From assembly GCA_004123355.1 (NCBI GenBank), contig SCHM01000004.1, positions 4,124,316-4,188,315 on the forward strand: a DNA stretch of 64,000 nt. Direction: 5' to 3'. The DNA is from Amphirosellinia nigrospora. Taxonomy: Eukaryota > Ascomycota > Sordariomycetes > Xylariales > Xylariaceae. Both the position numbers and the translations under genes were made by a program. A model generated the notes under the pieces. The model saw only the letters and a program-made list of their open reading frames with translations, did no database searches and was not told the DNA's origin. Within the stretch, counting starts at the first letter, position 1; each line of letters starts with the position of its first letter. This document shows, one piece after another, positions 12,595 to 23,652 of this stretch.

Positions 12595-15250
12595 TCGTCT
12601 GCAACGTTTGCCCGCGTCAGCCCCAAAGCTCAGATGTGCGGAAGGAAGCCAAAGCACCGCTGCTCGGTTGGACGAGGAGAGGTGCCGATATAGTACAGTG
12701 GGAGCCAACTGGTTGCTCCTGAGTGGCCACCTGCACGCGGTGGTCTCTGGAGTTGATTGGGCTAGACGGGCGCACTCTGCATTAGAGCAGTGATGGCAGC
12801 ATCAGGGCGGGATCGGGTCACCAATGGCCAGGCACCGAGTCCGCACGAGGGTGGTCTGAGAGGGCTGACAATTTGTTCGTGGGGTGTGTGTCCGGGGGGG
12901 AGAGGGCACAAAAAGAAGCAATGAAATCAATGAAATATCTCTGGCCTTATTTCGAAACGAAACCAGAATTGTGCAATTACATGTCAGAACCGTGCTACCT
13001 CCTGTACATGCCCAGCCCTCGACAAGGTGTTGCACGAGAGTTGCACTCGCTGCTGCGGTATGACCTGGCCCTGATACTAGTACTTAATGCTAGGTAGCCA
13101 GGTCGATCTACCTTAGGTACTTCAGTACTCCGCACTTACTTAGCTCGGCCGACATGTATGCACTGCCTCAGATATCTACAGTAGTATAAGACAAGTACTA
13201 CACTAACCTCAAGACCTAAGCGACAACAGGCCAAACAAGCCCCTGACTCTGCCCTGACTTTCTGACCTGACACACCTTGCAACTCTTGTCTCGTTTAGAA
13301 CGGATGTTGGTCCATATTACTGTCTTGGGCTCTTGGTTGGCTGGAGATTAGCAAGCGCCCCAGCCGCAACTCCTGTTCCCCATCCTAGTGGCTTGATGCC
13401 GCTGTCGAATGCCAGGTCCTTCCGGCCACCCGTACTGGAACCCGTATGCTGTATTACGCTACAGGCAAGCATCGACTATCAGCTGGGAGGGCGATGGGCG
13501 CGGGTGATAGATAGATCTCTCACATGTGTGTTTGTGTGCGAGAGTGCGTGTGGGTGTTGTGGGGTTTGCACAAATTCGGGAAGATACATCCTCTCAGATG
13601 GAGAAATGAGAGACATGTCTCTGTCAAATGACTTACTACTATCCCGAAGAGAAATATTGGTGTTTGGGAACCGTCGCTGTTCGTGTTTAATTGGTGTAAA
13701 GGAAGGGGTGGTTGGGACGATGGTTACCCTGCCATCGTCCGTTTGCTCCATGATCAACGTGACTCCCAAACTTGTTGACCTCGGCTCTCTGGATCCTATG
13801 TTTCATGGCCTATTCCCTATTCCCTATTCCAGCTAAGCAGCGTAATGGATAAACAGAGTTGGTCCTGGGTCATCGACAATGTGACAGCATGTCCTACAGT
13901 AACAACAATCGATACCCAAATTCACCCAAATTCACCCAAATTCACCCAAATTCAGCGAGTGGGCTGGGCTGGGCAGGGGCTTACATATCCCCTCCGCCGG
14001 AATCCCCGCCATGGGTCGCATGGGAAGGACGGGACGGGACTTGGTACCTACTAGCTGGACTTATCCCAGCTTGGCTGAAACAATGTTGGGCCATGAGGAC
14101 AACGGCATACCAGATTCTGGTTCCCCAGCGTAATTTTCTTCCGACTTTAATGGCGCGCTCGCTCTACTCGGTTTTTGGTGCCTTAAACCCTTCTATGCTG
14201 TCATGGTTGACGTCGTGAATGGCTCTTAAGGCACACCTGGTCTGGCTTTTCTGTAAGTTGACGTCGCGGACGTATGATTCCCCTAGTCGCTGTTTTAGTT
14301 TGCGCAATTCTGGTGGGAGGTTAAGACCAAGAAACAATAAGCATCGAGAGACGTCACCGGATCGCACCCGCTTATCCTGCCATTCGCCATAACGATTGTT
14401 TCCGAGTAGAATGCGTGGTCTTACGAATGAACTGTGCTATATGGATTGCCTGCGATGGGAGAGTAGATGATGAGGACCGAAGTTCTTCACGTGTGGTATG
14501 AATAAAGTTCGGTTTTGCCAGGATGTTATTACGTCGACTATCTACCTTGTGGTCGGTCTATGACCATTCAGTCACCAGTTGTGAGCAACAGTTGAAAAAG
14601 CAATTGCCAGCTTTAACAGCCAGAGTCGCTTTGTCCCTCATTCTATTAGCCCCGGCATCCACGGACAACCTGTATATGAGTTCAAAAGACATGCTATATT
14701 GATGCAACGAAGCGATGACGCTGGGGCTATTAATAAACTCTGCACTGGTAGGTACAATAGGTAGGTGTACGTATTCCAACCACGTGTACCTAAGTCTTAG
14801 TATCTATAGGGGCGATTTAGTTCTCTGCCTTAGGCCTAGACTTGTGGTAGTTCCCGCTAAAGCAAACAAGCTTATCACCTGTGGTACCTAAAAAAGCTGT
14901 CGCCAATACCGAAATACCTATTAAGGAGAAGCACCATTTCGTCATTCCCATCTTCTAACCCACCCTGTCCATACATCCCTCCTCTTCATGCACCAATTTG
15001 TTCACCGAATCCTAATGTTCAATCTCACGTTCTCTTTTCGAAAACCCCTTCAAAGTTTCCTGGATAGTTGTTAATCTACTGGACTAAACGACTCAATACT
15101 TTACTAACAGGGCTCTGTAACCCACAGCTCCCGTCGCTGCAGAGACGGACTCTGCCCTCCTCGCCACACACAGCACCCCGGCGCATCATACCGGTACTCC
15201 GAGCTCGGCCATCACGTAGCCAACAATGAACCCTATCTTCCGCTGACACG
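12595..15250. other. Divergent intergenic region, 12.6-15.25 kb
   Basis: This region lies between the RBR ligase (minus) and the esterase (plus), so it should carry both promoters. Open frames such as 13333-13836 show no domain or fungal gene signature. It contains a short tandem repeat at about 13914-13955. The last 300 bp are C/T-rich, like a fungal 5' leader. Confidence 0.45.
13914..13955. repeat. Short tandem repeat, unit CCCAAATTCA (about four copies)
   Basis: The ten-base unit cccaaattca is repeated head to tail about four times, with a degenerate fifth copy at the edge. It lies in non-coding DNA and is the sort of array that changes copy number by slippage. Confidence 0.85.
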
Positions 15251-18200
15251 ATGCTCCTCCTACACCAAGTAGGCAGCGTCAAGATTGGCGAGGTTGTCCG
15301 CTACACCGTCACCTACACGCCGTCGCGTGACCGCATCCTCCCTCGCCCGAGGTCCTTCACCTACGCATCCGTAATACTTCACCACTGCCACTACGCGCAG
15401 CCTTCGTCCACGGCCCCTACACCCTGAGCGTATCCGCGTACCCCGCCCACTACAACCCTAATACGAAGTTCGAGAATCCCCGCCGCTATGGCGTCCCGGA
15501 GTTCGAGCCTATGCTCAAGGCTGCTGGCACTTGGTCTTGCCAGTTGACTGTACCGGACAACATCCGCCAGAGTGCGGGCATGGGCGCGGCAAGAGGCGAT
15601 TTTGCTCACAGCGCTGTCGAAGGATATGAAAACGTAAGCGCGAGCTGGGTTGTTGAAGTAGCTTCTCAGGTCATCTTCTCGTCTAGTGCCAGTGTTGGCT
15701 TTGAGGTATTACTTGCGCGCGATGAGAAAAGCTTAAGCTTGGGCAGCACGCCCGTCACCAAGGGACAAGCACATGTCCAACCAGCAGGGAAAGTAAGCGA
15801 CTTTCAGCAGAGCCTCGGTGCAAAAGATGGCCATCACCCAGACAATTAAAGGGCGTGTTCTCAAAAGCTATAGACCTGAAGGTTGAGGATACGGCAAGTT
15901 TGTGGAATACACCGAAACTTCCTGAATTGGAACGAATGGGATCATGGGAAAGTGAGGGCACATGGGGATGATAATGCCGTTGACAGTTTGGCCAGCCCAT
16001 CTAACCAAGGGCAGCACAAAACGCCGCCACGACCAAAAAAGATCCATCTCGTGGTCTTAACGCATGGGTTGCATAGCAATCTTGGCGCTGATATGTTATA
16101 TCTAAAAGAAAGTATTGATGCGACCGCGAGGCAAGCCAAGGTTGATGCCAAGATCAGAAAGGCCCGAGAGAGGGCTAAGAATAATACTAACCAGGTCAAC
16201 GATCAAATACAAATACCGATTACTGACGAGAATGAGAACGACGATCCTGATGAAGAAGTTATTGTACGAGGTTTTTCGGGAAATGCCACTCGGACAGAAC
16301 GAGGTATCAAGTTTCTTGGAAAACGCTTAGCACGCTATATTCTATCCATGACATACCCGGACCAGCCATTTCTCCCCACGACAAAAAAAGTTGCAGACAA
16401 TATAGCCTCTACTCTAAAAAGCGAAAATTCAAAGGCGCAGGACGCTACGGATACAAGCCATTGTGAATGGGAACGAAGATTTCAAATAACTAGCATTAGC
16501 TTGATCGGACACTCCCTTGGTGGTCTTATTCAGACTTACGCTGTCGCATACATACAGAAACATTCCCCGCAATTCTTCGATCTCATACGGCCCATCAACT
16601 TTATTGCTCTAGCTTCGCCATTCTTAGGCTTAAGTAATGAAAACCCCTTGTATGTCAAATTTGCATTGGACTTCGGTCTTGTAGGAAGGACCGGTCAAGA
16701 TGTAGGATTAACATGGAGGGCACCAACTATCGCTAGAAGTGGCTGGGGAGCAATTGTCGGTACTCTCGGGGAGAGTGCACATAAAAAGGTCATAGGCGAA
16801 TCACAGCCAGAGTCGAAGCCATTGCTAAGAATATTACCAACTGGGCCAGCGCATGTGGCTTTGAAAAAGTTTCGTAACCGGACCGTCTACTCCAACGTGG
16901 TAAATGATGGCATTGTGCCTCTACGGACAAGTTGTTTGCTATTCCTTGACTGGCAAGGCCTTGACCGGGTAGAAAAAGCACGGCGAGAAGCCGGGCTGAT
17001 GGAAACCGTTGTTGGGTTTGGATGGGCCGAATTAACCGGTACTAGCATGTCCACCCGAAAAGGGCCCTGGACTCCAGATGCAGACGCAGAAGAAGAGACA
17101 TCATCTCCACCCACGCCTGGTTCTATACCAGGAAGTTCCCATGGTGACTCTCATGAGGTGCCCCAGCCTGATAGTAATGCCACCGGTGGACGATGACAGA
17201 CAGAGTCTGAACCTTGCAATTCCTCCAAGGCATCATGAACCAGGGCCTGGTCAGAGCGGATACACGACCAATGATTCTCCGTTTTCTGGTTTCTTCAATT
17301 TGTTTAAAGGAAATCATCATTCTAAGACTCAAAACTCAAGTTCAACACCACATCGATCTCACGGAGAAAACAAAATCTATAAACGGAGCCAAACTTTGAA
17401 CTTTGACGAAACAGGGACAGACTCAACATCGTCAAGTAAAACAAAGGTTTCTTCAGGCCATGAACTTGATGACGACCAGAGCAATAGGATGTCCACACCA
17501 CCTCGTACAACATTCTTCGAATCTGCCGGCGATCTTCTCAACCCAAAACTACCCACTGTGGACTTCTTACTTGATCCTTCAAAGCGTCCTCGAACGATAT
17601 TCCATGATCGAATTTACCACCCAGCAGATATCCCTCCACCGCCATTGAAAAAACGTGCAACTGGTACTTCGATGCTTCGCAGGAGGACTACCAACCGTGC
17701 CGGTACTTTATCACCAAAGAGCGGAAGTAGCGTGGAAAAATCGTCCTCGGAAACACCAAAGTTGGTGTGAAACATCAAGACTCGGCGCTCTCTACTTATG
17801 ACTATGATGACCGTTTGCATACGGATCCTGAGAGACAGCCAGACGAGATAATTGACAGTTCTAGTATGAGGGTTGAGGAGAAAATTGCGAGAGCCTACCA
17901 CCGTGATCTCAGTTGGCGAAAGGTCCTCGTCAATATAGAACCAGATGCGCACAACAACATCATAGTACGCCGGACGTTCGCTAATGCTTTCGGATGGCCT
18001 GTTGTGAAGCATCTGGTTGATGCTCATTTCAGTGATGATGCCACTGCTCGCACGCGAGACGACGACGAAAACAACGTTGAACGTGCAAAGCCAATGGATA
18101 AGGGACCAGACGAGACAGGTACCGAAACAAAAGAAATCAGCCAACAGGAAAGCTCCGTCACCCCCGATAACGCGAGTAGACAGCCTCAAAATACTGGCAA

Positions 18201-18684
18201 GCAGACGACCAGACAAGAAACCCGCGAATCCAGATCTACAAAACAGGAGCGCTCCGCGAGTGAGACCCGCGAAGCCGCGGATGCTGTCCCAGATCTCCCG
18301 ACTTCCCAGGACAACAGGGCACAAGTATCTCACAGCTTCCAAGAATCAGCTTCACGGCCTCCCCTTCACACTGCCGACTCGGCTACCTGGAGTGATCGCG
18401 ATTTTGCCGATAGTGGAGATGAGAGTGAGTTTGATATGGACCTCGCAGACGGCCGCAATTTGAACCACAGGCTGCAGCCTCCCCGGGATGAGACAGGCAA
18501 GGACAGAGAGCGCAGCACGAGTCCCGTGTGGAATTGGACCGAGAAGATCGTCGGCAAAGGCGTCTCGCGGAAAACGAAAGATACCGATCCCCAGAGCCCA
18601 ATCAGTCCCGGCCCAGCAACCCACGACTCTGATATAGTCGTCGATACTTCGCCGGCGATGTTGGAAAATCATCCCTCTAAATGA
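15251..18684 (+). CDS. DUF676 alpha/beta-hydrolase, putative lipase/serine esterase (ROG1-like)
   Basis: The DUF676 family includes yeast Rog1 and relatives, lipid-active serine hydrolases. ATG 15251 gives MLLLHQVGSVKIGEVVRYTV, the conserved N-terminal beta domain of the fungal proteins, continuing GVPEFEPMLKAAGTW. The hydrolase core has the HLVVLTHGLHSNLG oxyanion segment (about 16050-16090), the nucleophile elbow GHSLGG (about 16507-16524) and SNVVNDGIVPL, which should contain the acid residue. A long Ser/Pro-rich region leads to the conserved EEKIARAYHRDLSWRKVLV block (about 17875-17935) and WPVVKHL. A disordered tail stops at 18684. Frame jumps that keep the family sequence going are seen near 15340, 15848, 15960, 17190 and 17758. 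Each fits a single lost base. No signal peptide is seen. The substrate is not deducible. Confidence 0.88.
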
Positions 18685-19701
18685 TTGGCGGTCTATAGGA
18701 GTCACCTTGCGGTGGCAAAATATGTTGAGACTATAATTATCGTTGGACACGCAAAGGCAACGGGTAGACCAGAAGACAAAAGCCAGGGCGCTGGGTTTAC
18801 ATAAATTCCACGGTACCTCAGTAATCCATCCAGAAAGCATAGCAGGTCAGGGCTTGGATAGACGGCACTCTCTCTTATATATGTAGATATGCTCTTCTTA
18901 AACTCATAGCGTCGGAATTTTATCTCGAGTGAAAGGATTAGTACATTGGGATCCTATTAAACTAGAACTACCACAAATATTATATTATGTATTATTTCTT
19001 ACTCGCTCATCTCCTACTTAGGCTGCGAAGGGAAAGCTGAAGTTGACTGAAGAAAATGTTCATGACGAGAGAGGCACAGGGATCAACGTGTTGGTCTGTA
19101 ATCACGACTTGAAAAGCGTAGAACAAGTAAAATCGACCGGTACAAGTACTTGAATATATTGCAATTGTATTGCTATCACAAGTTGGCCACCTATCTACAG
19201 TTCCATGAAAGTTCATCGGCCACCCAACCCGTCGATTACAGTGACCAAGCCTTCCATACTTCCAGTCTCTGAAGAGAAGAGGAATTTAGGCGTAGGCCTG
19301 CCGTGAGTCTCAGCCTTGACGACGCCGTCACAATATATAACGATCCCTTAAAAGAAGGGGGGGAGGGGGAAACAGAACGCCAGTCCATGCTGCATATTAG
19401 TAATGTACCGTAAAGATACAAAGACGCGACGCCGATAACAGCTCCGCAAACACTTGCGTGTAAGAAGTCCTGGGAAAAAGAGGGGGAAAGAAAGATTGTA
19501 CAGGTGCTTATAATACCCATCCCTGAACGCCGGCCACTATCCATTGAAAGGTGCGCCTTTACCTACATATTCTAGAGAATAACTCAGAGATGATCGGAGC
19601 CAATTCGAGGTCAGGGATGAAGAAACATCGCGGCGGAGTTCCGCCGAGCGGAGAAGAGGGAGGGAGGGAGACAAAGGTAGCCACCCTTTAACTCTCACAC
19701 T
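18685..19701. other. Convergent intergenic region
   Basis: This region lies between the stop of the esterase (plus) and the 3' side of the BTB-bromodomain gene (minus). There are only short open frames with no recognisable product. Confidence 0.5.
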
Positions 19702-19887
19702 TTAAGAATCAGGATTGGGGTCCACAGACGCAGACTTAGACTGACGAGTGGACATGAGCAATGTACGCTTAGCGGGTGTCGACTTAGCGGGCGTCGACTT
19801 AGCGGGTGTCGACTTGGCAGGTTTCGATTTGGTAGGCGCCGACTTGGTAGGCGTCGATGTGGTGGGCGTCGATGTGGTGGGCGTGTC
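19702..19887 (-). other. Open Thr/Pro/Lys-rich extension downstream of the bromodomain gene's TAG
   Basis: Directly after the TAG at 19888-19890, and in the same frame, 61 sense codons run to a TAA at 19702-19704. They encode a repetitive basic tail (TPTKSAP, then several TPAKS units, then RTLLMSTRQSKSAS and VDPNPDS). The composition resembles histone-H1-like or chromatin-protein tails. Either the TAG is a sequence error, with the real protein 61 residues longer, or it is a true stop and the tail is 3' untranslated or used by read-through. Confidence 0.55.
19766..19885. repeat. 15-bp minisatellite, about eight units
   Basis: Eight imperfect 15-base units (plus-strand form gacttagcgggtgtc) run head to tail. 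They lie in frame with the bromodomain gene on the minus strand and encode five-residue (S)TPAK/TPTK units, so copy changes would not break the frame. On the plus strand the same repeat fakes a pentapeptide-like open frame. Confidence 0.85.
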
Positions 19888-21351
19888 CTATGCAGCCTCG
19901 GTACCTTCGACGTTCTTACTAAGCCACTTATACATACTGGCAAATTTCTCCTCAAAAGACTTCTGAAAACGCTGTGCGGCCGCCGACATTTCATGGGATC
20001 GGCCCCAATACGTATAGCAGTTCTCGAAGATCTGCCTGATATCGAGCTCGAACTCTTCTACGGTGTTGTACTCGGCGTTATCAATCTTCCGCTTGATAGT
20101 CCCAAGATCCATGGGCTTATCAATCTTCTCGAAGTAGTTCGGCACACCGTCCTCAACAGGCCTAACAGGCTCCTTGAATGGTCCCACCAGTCTAGTCCAG
20201 AATCCTGTTAGAATAAAGTCAGCTTTCAGTCCGAATTGGCCAGTCAAATATTTAGGGCGGGTTGGCAGATGCCAGAGAAATTAGAATAAAATCAACAAAA
20301 CAATGGATTTAGAGGTCAACAAGGTGAGGGTGCTACGGAATAAAAAGAAATGCAGTGATACCCCCGCAGTATTTTGTGACATTAGAATATATGATACTTA
20401 CCAGGCCCAGAGAGCATGCGGTTCAGCAAATCAGCACAAAAGAGCAATTTCTGCTCTTGTGAATACTGGCTTTCATCATTCACAGTAATACTACTCCTTT
20501 TTGCCTTCGGGGGCTTGGGAGTGGTGGATAGTGATGGGCGCGGCGTCGCTTTCTTCACACGATGCAGCGGACCGTCTGAGAGGCGATGCTTTGTCGATTT
20601 TGCATCCCTCTCCTCATCTTCGTGGTCTAAATAGTGCACATTCTTGTGCTGATTAGAAGAGGGCGATGACGGTGGCTTCACCTGGATAACTGGCGTAGAG
20701 TTCAAATGGCTCATGGCTACCACCAATTCACTTAAAACCTCCTGGGGAAGCGATTTTGTAAACTCAGCACGAGATTCCGATGATCGAATATACTCGGCGG
20801 TCCATGACAGAAGCAAAGCACGGATGGGAGATCCTTCAGGGGTCTCATTCCAGGCCTTTACAAGGAGGTCAGTAGCAGGGATACTATTCGTTGCAGCTCT
20901 CTGCTCGGACATAGCCTTAAGAGCCTCCTCACAGAGACCCTCAATGCCCAGTCTATTGCCAAGCTTCCACACCTCAATTAAGACATCGTATGTGATTAGC
21001 GGCTTAGGCGCGGTAGCGATAGTGCCGGTAAAGATGAAGAGTTGGGCAAGGCCAAAAATAAATGGGTCGGCGTCGAAAAGCTCGACAACCGCTTCGACCT
21101 TCTCTTCTTTTTTTCGGCAAAGCATCGTCGAAAGTAGGTTGATTTGGTACTGAGAAAATCCTTCTGAATGCCAAAAGGCTCTGCATTCTCACCGACAAGA
21201 ATGATACAAAAGAGTGGATGCGGATTTCTATTCATTAGTATAGTCAGTAAAGCTAAAACAAGTGAAAATGCCTTGAACCGGCGAGAAAAAAAACTTACAA
21301 CCATGAGAAAGCTGTAGAGACTTGAGCGTCCCCATTGTCGTCTGTTGCCAT
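19888..21351 (-). CDS. BTB/POZ plus bromodomain protein
   Basis: This is a predicted nuclear chromatin or transcription protein. ATG 21351 starts MATDDNGDAQVSTAFSW. An intron (gtaagt donor, ...gaatag acceptor, about 21295-21235) leads to a BTB/POZ domain (LVGENAEPFGIQKDFLSTKS...TYFRRCF...LFIFTGTI, about 21230-21000). A helical region follows (LGNRLGIEGLCEEALKAM), then a Ser/Pro/Lys linker (KPPKAKRSS). A second intron (20205-20401, gtaagt...aacag) precedes a bromodomain (VPNYFEKIDKPMDLGTIKRK, IFENCYTYW), which ends at a TAG. One frame jump lies in the A-rich run near 21110-21120, where FAEKK meets EEKVEAVVELFD. The usual acetyl-lysine-contacting Asn of the NCxxYN motif is Trp here (NCYTYW). 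BTB domains usually mediate dimerisation. A 61-codon open tail follows the stop. Confidence 0.8.
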
Positions 21352-22984
21352 AGCGCTTCACTAAATTCGAAGATTAAACCACGCCCTCAATACAAAAAAA
21401 GGTAGAGGTGTTCAAGTGTTGAATCAAATTAAGATAATGGAAGGTATTTGGTATAACAAGGGTCAGAACGACGCATGTAATGCCAAGAGGTTTGATTCGG
21501 CAGATGATTCACGGTTGCATCCGCAGACGTGCAGAGTGGAATAGGTGTGGAAATCGAGGGGCAGAATAATGAACCAAGTGTAAGATTGACACGGAGGAAA
21601 ACTGGTGAGTCGACAGCGCGGAGGAGTATCAATGAGAATCAAAGGGTGCGATGAGGTGCGATGAGGATCGATGAGGTCTGGCGATGCTGACTCAAGGCCA
21701 GAAAGAGCTACTGGGGCAACTGATAGGGTAGTATGAGCGCTCACCTTGTCAGTGAGAAGGCTCACTTGACTGTACCTAAAAGCACTAACCTAGTCTACCT
21801 GCTAGAGGACGTCACAAGCGTTGATGAATGCGACGGAATGCGACAAAATGCGAAATGCGAAATGCGAAACCCAAGGCCAGTGTCGATGCGCCGCAAAGCA
21901 ATGGGTGCAACAGCAATACTGAGAGTACCGATGATTGATCGGAAGGCTCAGAGCTGAAGACGGTTCGTTCTCGAGGGCTAATCACTGCCGAGGGTGAGAC
22001 CTTGTGGTGTTGAGGTTGAGCCGGGAGTAGCCAGTGATGTGTTGCGCGCGTGGTACAAATGCAATGTTGAGATGAACGGAGCGGATGTGCAAGTGTGAAA
22101 AAACAGTCAGCTAGTACAGGGACCTAGGAACCTGTAGCTAATAATTGAGCCAATCATGCAACCCAATTAGGGAGAAGGGAACGCAAGCCCAGATAGATAT
22201 GGCCGAGCACCTAACGGGATCGCGCTATAGTCGGTCTTCTGCTGCTGCCCAGGCACTGGTTAAGTCTGCAATTGCAACAAGTAGGTTGTTTTGCGACGGA
22301 ACAGAAGAAGTCGAGTCGAGTCGAGTCGAAAAATAACAACAAGCGAAGAGGGAGATAAACCAGATTCATGCGAAGCCGAGCTTAAGTTGGGTCCGGTACC
22401 TGCTTTTATGGGCGGATACGGCGACACCTGAGCAGAGGAAGGTAGGTAGGTAGTGAATGAGGAATGGAACAATGGAATTCATTCAATTGATCGTCAATAC
22501 TAGCTACCTACCTCCCTTCTGCCTCCTACCTGCTACGTAAGTAGGTAAAGTAGGTACTTAGCTAAGCTAACCTCAGAAGACTTTCAGCACATTGAGATAG
22601 GTGGGTAGGCCACCCAAGCAAACAATGAGAGGGTCCAACTGGAGCTTGCAAACACTTGCGGTACCTACCTTACTTGTACTTTAGCAGGGTGCGACATGCT
22701 CACAGCTGGTGTCTAGTGGATCTGCAACTTACCTAAGGTAAGGTTTAGGTAGATGTTGGTCCATGCATTCATTCACTGCTTCAGATGGATCAAACCTTCA
22801 AATTCTCATCCCTTTACTCAACTAAGGTATATACTTAGGTAGGTATATATACCCAATGGCTTAAACCTACGTTCCTCAACACATCGAATTGGGAGATATG
22901 AAAGACGGTCATGAGTTGAGTTAACGAATAAAAAAGGATTAAAGAGCATTCGCAATAAAGCTGGATTAACGGGTGCATCACAAG
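21352..22984. other. Upstream region of the BTB-bromodomain gene
   Basis: No gene is visible. The region carries tandem-like words (gatgaggtgcgatgagg near 21645-21670, aatgcgaaatgcg near 21835-21870, a four-copy cgagt run at about 22311-22328). It also holds a dense cluster of TAGGTAGG/CCTACCTA words at 22440-22850. Confidence 0.5.
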
Positions 22985-22993
22985 CAACAACAG
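22985..22993. repeat. Left 9-bp target-site duplication of the MITE
   Basis: CAACAACAG abuts the left inverted repeat and is identical to the copy at 23397-23405. Confidence 0.85.
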
Positions 22994-23396
22994 CAGGTCG
23001 GATTCTCGGACGTCACGTTTTGATAACCACACGTCAAACTAGCCGCATGCGGAAGTCCACCCCACTTCAAGCCCCAACCTGGCCATTTGATTAGCTAGGT
23101 GCACAATGTAGCCCCGGTTAAATCTGCAGATTGAGCTACATACATACTATCAAACTAATATTCTATATATTACATATATAAATTTTTAAAAACTATAGAA
23201 AATAAACAACATATATATTATATTTTTTAGAATTTATTTATGCATAACTATAGTAATATTAGCTTAGATTTACGTACGTAATTGCTAACTTAGAGTTATA
23301 TGGTATGTATAGATGGTTAGTTGTGGGGTGAACGCTTCTAAATACGGCTAGTTTGACGTGTAGAAATCAAAACGTGACGTCCGAGAATCTGACCTG
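22994..23396. mobile_element. 403-bp non-autonomous DNA element (MITE), Mutator-like by target-site length
   Basis: Terminal inverted repeats lie at 22994-23045 and 23345-23396. The arms are 52 bp each, match at 48 of 52 positions and begin CAGGTC. They enclose an A/T-rich core with no open frame. Perfect 9-bp direct repeats CAACAACAG flank the element at 22985-22993 and 23397-23405. Long TIRs with a 9-bp target duplication are typical of Mutator-like (MULE) elements, whereas hAT elements make 8 bp. No transposase is encoded, so any movement would need one supplied elsewhere. The element sits 257 bp upstream of the glycosidase start codon. The intact duplication and well-matched arms suggest a fairly recent insertion. 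Confidence 0.85.
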
Positions 23397-23405
23397 CAAC
23401 AACAG
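23397..23405. repeat. Right 9-bp target-site duplication of the MITE
   Basis: CAACAACAG abuts the right inverted repeat and is identical to the copy at 22985-22993. Confidence 0.85.
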
Positions 23406-23478
23406 CCTGACGGAATCGACCCAACCAGAACACGCCCAACGATCCTAGATAAGCCTTCTAAGACTAACAGAACACGTA

Positions 23479-23531
23479 AATGGGGGTTTAATCGGTCAAG
23501 TTGCTGGAATTCTTGATGTAAAACCCCCATT
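23479..23531. repeat. Short hairpin: 11-bp inverted repeat, 31-base loop
   Basis: aatgggggttt (23479-23489) and aaacccccatt (23521-23531) are perfect reverse complements. The hairpin lies just upstream of the glycosidase gene. The role is unknown; it may be a cruciform or an RNA hairpin in the leader. Confidence 0.7.
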
Positions 23532-23652
23532 AAGAGACGCGTCTGCCATTTCGGAAGGGTTGTTAGTTGTAGCTACTCCGGAAAATATGGGGAAGTAGGA
23601 GAGCACCTATTCCCACCCTCTACTTCGCCATTTTGATATAAACCCAACCACG

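Noticed and set aside
13333-13836. 167-codon plus-strand open frame
   Set aside because: No domain, Cys/Ser-rich composition typical of chance frames, and position in a divergent promoter.
19748-19966. Plus-strand frame rich in AGVDL/VGVDV repeats, looking like a pentapeptide-repeat protein
   Set aside because: It is the reverse strand of the TPAKS minisatellite tail of the bromodomain gene; there is no independent support.
23150-23330. A/T-rich core as an origin of replication or RIP-mutated relic
   Set aside because: It lies exactly inside the two inverted repeats and is better explained as the interior of the MITE.
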